The translations under genes were made by a program, and so were the position numbers. A stretch of DNA of 64,000 nucleotides from CAWATZ01 sp963784995 (GTDB lineage Bacteria; Planctomycetota; Planctomycetia; Gemmatales; Gemmataceae). The notes below the pieces were generated by a model, which ran no database searches, was not told the origin of the DNA, and worked only from the letters and a program-made list of their open reading frames with translations. Positions 58,744 through 64,000 of the stretch are shown in pieces; the stretch's first letter is position 1; every line of letters begins with the position of its first letter. Location: the NCBI GenBank assembly GCA_963784995.1, contig CAWATZ010000002.1:1964780-2028779 (forward strand). The letters run 5' to 3'.

Positions 58744-59384
58744 AGCGCACACCTGAGCACCGGCACGACAGCGCCTTCCCTCCGGGCGAAGATCCGAAAG
58801 CGGATGCTCTGGCGGAAGCCGAGCTGGTGGCGCGGATTCGGGTCGGCGACGAGTGGGCGTGCGCAGCCCTGGTCCGCCGCTATGGGGACCGAATGCTGGC
58901 GGTCGCTCGCCACCGGCTGCGTTGCGAGGAAGACAGCGCCGATGCCGTCCAGGATGCTTTCCTGTCGGCCTTCCACTCGCTGGAGACGTTCGCCGGCCGA
59001 TCGAGCCTGGGAACCTGGCTGCACCGGATCGTCGCCAACGCTTGCTTGATGAAGTTGCGTTGGCAATCGAGGCGACGGGACGTCCCAATGGCAGGTCCGT
59101 TGCCAGCTGGGGACGAGAGCAATTCCTTCCGGCCAGACCGAGCCGGGGCCGAGAACGCCGCCGCGATCGTGGTTCGCGAGGAGACTCGGGCCCAGGTGCG
59201 TGCCTGCATCAACCGGTTGCCCGAGGCCTACCGGTCGGTCGTGCTGTTGCACGACATTGAAGAGCTGGACACGGACCAGACGGCCCGGCACCTGGGCATC
59301 TCAGCCAACGCGGTCCGGACGCGGTTGCACCGGGCCCGCCAGGCCCTGCGGGGCCTTCTGGAGCCGATTGTCCTCGATGAGTAA
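58740..59384 (+). CDS. ECF-type sigma factor coupled to a STAS-like gene
   Basis: A 214-residue sigma-70 ECF factor with region 2 (EEDSADAVQDAFLSAFHSLE then GTWLHRIVANACL) and region 4 HTH (TDQTARHLGISANAVRTRL). Its ATG overlaps the stop of the STAS-like gene by two bases. It is distinct from the kinase-linked sigma factor at 33185. Targets unknown. Confidence 0.88.
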   Translation: MKRTPEHRHDSAFPPGEDPKADALAEAELVARIRVGDEWACAALVRRYGDRMLAVARHRLRCEEDSADAVQDAFLSAFHSLETFAGRSSLGTWLHRIVANACLMKLRWQSRRRDVPMAGPLPAGDESNSFRPDRAGAENAAAIVVREETRAQVRACINRLPEAYRSVVLLHDIEELDTDQTARHLGISANAVRTRLHRARQALRGLLEPIVLDE

Positions 59385-59552
59385 TTGGGTTGCAAGCGGT
59401 GAGCCCGGTTACCAATCGTGCATTGCCGCATCGGATCAGCGTAGCTATGGGTAAACGGTAACCGGTGCCGCCCAGGATGCTCGCTCCCGGCACCGGATGC
59501 GAAACGGAACTTTTCCCAGTCACCCGTGGCCAATAGCAGAGGGCTTCTTGAG

Positions 59553-60902
59553 ATGATCCAGCGTCTGGAATGCCGAACGTTGTTGAGCCTCAGCCTCTTC
59601 CTGGCAGCTCTCTCGAATCGCAACGGTGCGGCAGCCGCGGACAGGCCGGAGAAGTTGCAGCGCGAACAGGTCATTGAGCAGACCATGAAGCCGTTTCAGG
59701 GGACCAGCGTCAAGGGCGTTGACTGTTTGACGCTGAAAGGCAAGGTGATGTGCGGCTATCAGGGCTGGCACGCGGCGGAAGGCGACGGCTGCGGCCGCGG
59801 GTGGTATCACTGGGCAGGGAAGAACGGCTTCAAGCCGGGCAGCACCAATGTCGATCTCTGGCCGGACGTGAGCGAGTTAGGTGCGGACGAGCGTTACGCG
59901 ACCGCGTTCAAGACGGCGGACGGAAAGGCTGCCGAGGTCTACAGCGCGTTCAACGCCAGGACAGTGATTCGACATTTCCAGTGGATGCAGGATTACGCGA
60001 TCGACGGCGTGTTCGTGCAGCGCTTTGCCGTTGAGGTGTCCAATCCGCTGGGGCTGCGGCAGTTCAACACGGTGCTGAACCACTGCCGGGAAGGGGCCAA
60101 CAAGCACGGCCGCACCTACGCGGTCACGTACGATCTCTCGGGAATGAGGGCCGGGCAGATGGGCAAGGTGATGGAGGACTGGAAACTCCTCATCGAAAAG
60201 ATGCAGATCACGAAAGACCCGGCGTATCTGCATCACAACGGCAAGCCGGTCGTGGCGGTGTGGGGCTTTGGCTTCAGCGACAGGCGGAGATATACGTTGC
60301 AGGAGGGCCTGGAGCTGGTGGCGTTCCTGAAAAGCAAGGAGGGCGGCGGCTGCACGGTGATGCTGGGCGTGCCGACTTACTGGCGCACACTGGAGCGCGA
60401 CGCGGTCAAGGACAAGACACTGCTTGAGTTGATCTCGAAGGCGGACATTGTGAGTCCGTGGACGGTCGGGCGCTACCGCACACCGGAAGAGGCGGCGAGT
60501 TATGCCAGCAAGACGCTGGCGCCGGACGTCGCCTGGTGCAAGCAGAACGAGAAGGATTATCTGCCCGTTGTTTTTCCGGGCTTCAGCTGGCACAATCAGA
60601 ACCCGCGCTTTCCTGTGAATTCGATTCCGCGTCAGAAGGGCAAGTTTCTCTGGTCGCAGTTTGCCGCCGCCAAGAAGGCTGGGGCGACGATGGTCTATCT
60701 GGCCATGTTCGACGAAGTGGACGAGGGCACGGCGATCTGCAAATGCACCAATGACGTGCCGGTGGGAGAAACGAAGTTTGCGACGTTTGAAGGTCTCCCG
60801 AGCGATTTCTATTTGAAGCTCGTCGGCGCAGCCAGCAAGATGATCCGGGGTGACATGCCGCTGACGGATGAGATGCCGGCGCTTGCTGCGCCGAAGAAAT
60901 GA
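59553..60902 (+). CDS. Secreted glycoside hydrolase of the GH71/99-like type
   Basis: A ~449-residue exported protein. After a signal peptide (RTLLSLSLFLAALS, cut near GAAAA) it has a TIM-barrel pattern with MCGYQGWH, FNARTVIRHFQWMQDYAIDG and MFDEVDEGTAICKC; the last resembles the GH99 E-x-x-E catalytic segment. It would act outside the cytoplasm on alpha-mannan-like or related glycans; the substrate is open. ATG at 59553 used; GTG at 59526 is an alternative. Confidence 0.7.
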   Translation: MIQRLECRTLLSLSLFLAALSNRNGAAAADRPEKLQREQVIEQTMKPFQGTSVKGVDCLTLKGKVMCGYQGWHAAEGDGCGRGWYHWAGKNGFKPGSTNVDLWPDVSELGADERYATAFKTADGKAAEVYSAFNARTVIRHFQWMQDYAIDGVFVQRFAVEVSNPLGLRQFNTVLNHCREGANKHGRTYAVTYDLSGMRAGQMGKVMEDWKLLIEKMQITKDPAYLHHNGKPVVAVWGFGFSDRRRYTLQEGLELVAFLKSKEGGGCTVMLGVPTYWRTLERDAVKDKTLLELISKADIVSPWTVGRYRTPEEAASYASKTLAPDVAWCKQNEKDYLPVVFPGFSWHNQNPRFPVNSIPRQKGKFLWSQFAAAKKAGATMVYLAMFDEVDEGTAICKCTNDVPVGETKFATFEGLPSDFYLKLVGAASKMIRGDMPLTDEMPALAAPKK

Positions 60903-60945
60903 CCTCCCCTGGGACTGGAGTCCTCATGCCAGTGTTCGTGATCGG

Positions 60946-61066
60946 CTACGACCGAAAGGTCTGTTGCTGACAGCGCCGGTTGAGGTACTGGACCAGGACC
61001 GCCGCGTGTGCCCAGCCCTCGTCCGGGTCGCCGATGCTGCCGTTATTGCTCACGTCGTGGAAGTAC
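60946..61066 (-). pseudogene. C-terminal fragment of a gene cut by the IS66 element
   Basis: On the minus strand the frame from the IS66 left end reads YFHDVSNNGSIGDPDEGWA then HAAVLVQYLNRRCQQQTFRS, ending at TAG (60946-60948). It looks like a real C-terminus, and it stops exactly at the IS inverted repeat, so the rest should lie beyond the right end of the element. Family not recognised. Confidence 0.55.
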
Positions 61067-61077
61067 GTAAGCGTCCG
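61067..61077 (+). repeat. IS66 left inverted repeat
   Basis: GTAAGCGTCCG, the standard IS66 terminus start (GTAAGCG); matched by the reverse complement at the end of the window. Confidence 0.85.
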
Positions 61078-61151
61078 GTAAAAACCACTGTTGCAGCGCC
61101 GGGTATGCTCCGAGCATGTTTCGCCCGACCCATGCTCTGGAGGTATCTCGT

Positions 61152-61511
61152 ATGTCTGCCGGTCGATCTCGTGATCCGGACAAGGAGCGTTTCTGGCGCT
61201 CCCACCTCGAACGTTGGCTCGTCAGTGGTCTGTCCATCCGCGCCTACTGCCGCCGCCACCAGCTGGCCGAGGCGTCCTTTTATTGCTGGCGGCGAACGTT
61301 GGCCCAACGCGACACCGACGCCTGCCAGCACCCGGCCTCAGACCCTGTTACCTTCGTCCCCCTGCACGTCACCCCCGAACCTACCGCCGCCACGCCGAGC
61401 CTCGAAGTCGTCCTGGGCAACGGCCGACGCCTGTTCGTTGGGCCAGGCTTCGATGCCGCCTCCTTGCGTACTCTGCTGGCTGTCCTGGAGGAGAGGCCAT
61501 GCTCCCCCTGA
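61152..61511 (+). CDS. tnpA: IS66 accessory protein TnpA
   Basis: A 119-residue protein with a helix-turn-helix start (RFWRSHLERWLVSGLSIRAY then CRRHQLAEASFYCWRR), typical of IS66 TnpA/IS66-Orf1 accessory proteins. ATG at 61152 has GGAGGT seven bases upstream. Its end overlaps tnpB by 13 bases, so both are coupled. Confidence 0.85.
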   Translation: MSAGRSRDPDKERFWRSHLERWLVSGLSIRAYCRRHQLAEASFYCWRRTLAQRDTDACQHPASDPVTFVPLHVTPEPTAATPSLEVVLGNGRRLFVGPGFDAASLRTLLAVLEERPCSP

Positions 61512-61864
61512 CACCACCCGGACGCATTTTTCTCTGCCTGGCCGCCGTCGATTGCCGCAAATCGTTTGACGGGCTGGCGGCCCTGGTCAGCCAGGGGCTG
61601 GGCGACGATCCCCTCTCCGGTGACTGGTTCGTCTTTCGCAATCGACGCGGCGACCGCCTCAAGATCCTCAGCTGGCAGCAAGACGGCTATGCCATCTGGT
61701 ACAAGCGGTTGGAAGAAGGCGTCTTTCGTTTTCCGACCGCACCAACTGGGCAGACTGGACAACTGGAGGTCCGCGCTGCCGAGCTGACCATGCTGTTAGA
61801 CGGGGTCGTGTTGGAAAAGGTCGAACGCCGTCACCGCTACCAGCGGCCGGCAACGACGCTCTAA
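61499..61864 (+). CDS. tnpB: IS66 accessory protein TnpB
   Basis: A 121-residue IS66 Orf2/TnpB protein with VDCRKSFDGLAALV, SGDWFVFRNRRGDRLKIL and GYAIWYKRLEEGVF, the normal signature of this family. ATG at 61499. Required for efficient IS66 transposition; its exact role is unclear. A 187-base gap without a gene separates it from tnpC. Confidence 0.9.
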   Translation: MLPLTPPGRIFLCLAAVDCRKSFDGLAALVSQGLGDDPLSGDWFVFRNRRGDRLKILSWQQDGYAIWYKRLEEGVFRFPTAPTGQTGQLEVRAAELTMLLDGVVLEKVERRHRYQRPATTL

Positions 61865-62051
61865 GTCCACTTTTCTCTCAGGAGGGCCTCCTGCGGGAGG
61901 CCCTCAGCACTTCAGACCAACTCATTCGCCGACCAGCAAGCAGTGGCTCACTTTCCCTGATTGCTACAGATTGTCTTCAGCACACTTAAGTTGCAAGCTG
62001 TTTTCCAAATGGCGACGAAAAACACGTCGCCGGCTGCTATGATGTCTAAGT

Positions 62052-63806
62052 ATGAGTACTGCCACGACCACCACAACCGCGGCTTTAGACGTCCAGCACT
62101 TGCCTGACGATCCCGCCGTCCTCAAACGGATGATCGAGGAGTTGCTCGGAGCCCTGGCGGCACGCCAGCGGGAGCTGAGCCAAATCCAAGTCCGCCTGGA
62201 CCAGCTGCTGCGTCGTCTCTATGGTCCACGCAGCGAACGATTCGACCCCAGCCAATTGTCTCTGTTTACGCAACCGGATGCGGCGGCAGCCAACGGAGAC
62301 GGTCCAACAGGACCAGACGAGAGCAAACCAGCCAAAGCCAAGCGGCGCCACAAGCACGGCCGGCAGCGGCCTCCCCAACACTTGCCTCGGCAGCGTCGGC
62401 TGCATGAGCTAACGGAAGCGGAGCGTTGCTGCAGTTGCTGTGGTCTGCCCCGCGTGGTCATTGGCGAAGAAGTCAGCGAGCAATACGATTGCGTGCCGCA
62501 GTCGATCTTTGTCATCGAAAACGTCCGCCTGAAGTATGCGTGTGTTGGCTGTGAGCAACGGCGCCGGCAGCTGTCCGAGCAAAGCGAGCCGCCACCGGCC
62601 ACGGTGTCTGAGCCGGCCGCCGCGGGGTCCGGCCCGACGGCAGCAACCACTGCTGGGGCCACTGCAACAGCGGACCCCGTTTTGTTCCAGCCCGGCGTCG
62701 TGCCTGTCGTGACGCTGAGCACGGCACCCCTGCCGCTGGAGGGAGTGCCACGCTGCCTGGCGGCGCCCGGGCTGCTGGCTCACGTCATCCTCAGCAAGTT
62801 TGGCGATCACCTGCCGCTGTATCGGCAAGAACAGATCTTCGCGCGGCAGGGAGTGCCGCTGAAACGCAGCACGCTGTGCGACTGGCTGAAGCAGTCGGCT
62901 GACCTGGTGCGGCCGCTCTATGAGTTGCTGCACAGCGACATCAAGAAGTCTCAGGTGATCGGGAGCGATGACACTCCAGTGACAGTCCAGAGCCGTGGCG
63001 TGCGTGCCAGCCATCAGGGTCGTGTCTGGGTCTACCTGGGCGACACGGACCATCCCTACACCGTCTATGATTACAGTCCCGATCGCAAGCAAGAACGGCC
63101 CCAGGACTTCCTGAAAGGCTACCAGGGCTTCTTGCAAGCCGATGCTTACAGCGGCTACGACCAACTGTATGCCGGCGGCAAGATCGTGGAAGTCGGTTGT
63201 TGGGCGCACGTGCGGCGGAAGTTCTTCAAGGCGCAGACGACAGACGCGGCGCGGGCGTCCTACGTGTTAGGAGTGATTCGCCAGTTGTATGCCGTGGAGA
63301 AGAAAGCGACCCAGCAGAGTGAGGATGCGGGGTTGTCGTTGGCAGAGAGTTGGCAGCTGCGGCAGCGGTTGCGTCAGGAAGAGAGTGTGCCACTGCTGAC
63401 GTCGCTAAGACAATGGTTGGAGCAAGAACGAGGCGGAGTGCTGCCGAAGAGTCCAATGGGCGAAGCCATCACTTATGCCTTGAACCAATGGCAGGCCCTG
63501 GAGCGTTATACGACCCAAGGGTATTTGGCGATTGACAACAACGCGGCGGAAGGCGCCCTGCGCACGGTGGCGGTTGGCCGTAAGAACTACTTGTTCTTTG
63601 GCAGCGATGGCGGCGGGGAGACGGCAGCGGTGCTGTACAGCCTGGTGCAGACGTGCAAGCGTCTGGGGATCGAGCCGTGGCGCTACTTGCGTGACGTGCT
63701 GCAGCGTTTGCCGAGCTGTGCAGCGGAGCAACTGCCAGAACTGCTGCCGGACCGCTGGGCGGCGGCGCAACGGCGCGCCAGCGAAGCGGTCGTGGACAGC
63801 GGCTGA
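62052..63806 (+). CDS. tnpC: IS66 transposase TnpC
   Basis: A 584-residue DDE transposase. An N-terminal leucine-rich coiled coil and a Cys cluster (CCSCCGLPR and CVGC) are followed by the catalytic Asp in IGSDDTPVTV, Asp in QADAYSGYD, and Glu in DNNAAEGALRTVAVGRKN. A disordered Ala/Thr/Pro segment divides the Cys cluster from the catalytic core. Intact, so the element may be active. Confidence 0.93.
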   Translation: MSTATTTTTAALDVQHLPDDPAVLKRMIEELLGALAARQRELSQIQVRLDQLLRRLYGPRSERFDPSQLSLFTQPDAAAANGDGPTGPDESKPAKAKRRHKHGRQRPPQHLPRQRRLHELTEAERCCSCCGLPRVVIGEEVSEQYDCVPQSIFVIENVRLKYACVGCEQRRRQLSEQSEPPPATVSEPAAAGSGPTAATTAGATATADPVLFQPGVVPVVTLSTAPLPLEGVPRCLAAPGLLAHVILSKFGDHLPLYRQEQIFARQGVPLKRSTLCDWLKQSADLVRPLYELLHSDIKKSQVIGSDDTPVTVQSRGVRASHQGRVWVYLGDTDHPYTVYDYSPDRKQERPQDFLKGYQGFLQADAYSGYDQLYAGGKIVEVGCWAHVRRKFFKAQTTDAARASYVLGVIRQLYAVEKKATQQSEDAGLSLAESWQLRQRLRQEESVPLLTSLRQWLEQERGGVLPKSPMGEAITYALNQWQALERYTTQGYLAIDNNAAEGALRTVAVGRKNYLFFGSDGGGETAAVLYSLVQTCKRLGIEPWRYLRDVLQRLPSCAAEQLPELLPDRWAAAQRRASEAVVDSG

Positions 63807-64000
63807 GCGTGCCGCGGTCCAGGCCGCCCTGCCCGCCAAGCCAAGAAGGACACGTCCGCCGCTGCCCGTCCGGAGTTCGTCCCGGCGAACCGTTGGACCG
63901 CGCGGCTGCCCACCAGCACCGTCATGCCTGGGCAAGCTCTTGGTGCATCCCGAACGTCTCCTCCGTCTTCCCATCCCTGCCTGCGGTTCGGCGGACGCTT

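Larger units (their letters stand above)
61067..64000 (+). mobile_element. IS66-family insertion sequence (right end just outside the window)
   Basis: Left inverted repeat begins GTAAGCGTCCG at 61067. The window ends in CGGACGCTT, which is the reverse complement of that repeat lacking only the last two bases, so the element is ~2.94 kb and finishes at about 64002. It holds tnpA, tnpB and tnpC in the usual order. The base run GGAAGTAC just before the left end (61059-61066) is the candidate 8-bp target duplication; its partner is outside the window. The 63807-64000 stretch holds no gene. Confidence 0.9.

Overview
The window is one 64 kb stretch of a GC-rich genome that most resembles a planctomycete, possibly Gemmatales-like. 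This is inferred from four tandem giant membrane Ser/Thr kinases behind an ECF sigma factor, Cys-rich Tat proteins next to a DUF692 enzyme, many palindromic interspersed repeats, and an IS66 element. No rRNA, tRNA or CRISPR array was seen.

Layout. 0-13 kb: the end of a repeat protein, a REP-like palindrome beside a REP-associated transposase remnant, then metabolic genes (2-hydroxyacid dehydrogenase, GT87-like membrane protein, RNase Z, UbiE/MenG, GalT, and an oxalate-CoA ligase coupled to an oxalyl-CoA-decarboxylase-like ThDP enzyme). These are followed by small unknown genes and an orphan C5 DNA methyltransferase. 13-34 kb: an ECF sigma factor and four tandem paralogous kinases on the minus strand. 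Two carry large WD40/TPR/discoidin-like regions, three contain frameshifts, and junctions are nearly identical between copies. 34-43 kb: an acid-sugar dehydratase, a GT-C membrane protein, a membrane protein, a lipoprotein, and a tig-clpP-clpP protein-quality operon. 43-50 kb: an overlapping cassette of MoxR ATPase (fused to an unknown module across a palindromic repeat), DUF2201-type metallopeptidase/VWA protein, two unknown proteins, a radical SAM enzyme and a protein with aminotransferase-like motifs lacking the PLP lysine. 50-51 kb: a low-GC pair, RelE/ParE-like plus Shedu-like (DUF4263) nuclease.

51-55 kb: a bufferin-like cluster (Cys-rich Tat precursor, MNIO/DUF692, DoxX, second Cys-rich Tat lipoprotein precursor, DUF2063 partner), likely making a modified copper-binding or metal-stress peptide. 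55-61 kb: a Gly/Phe repeat secreted protein, a sigma-54 activator, a STAS-ECF pair and a GH71/99-like hydrolase. 61-64 kb: an IS66 element that has cut a minus-strand gene; its right inverted repeat lies at the window edge, short by two bases.

About ten genes are broken by single-base shifts, both gains and losses, while housekeeping genes nearby are intact. Some of this is probably assembly indel error rather than true decay, so frameshift claims need read-level checking. The best candidates for an under-described system are the MoxR/DUF2201/radical-SAM cassette and the dual-precursor Tat bufferin-like cluster.
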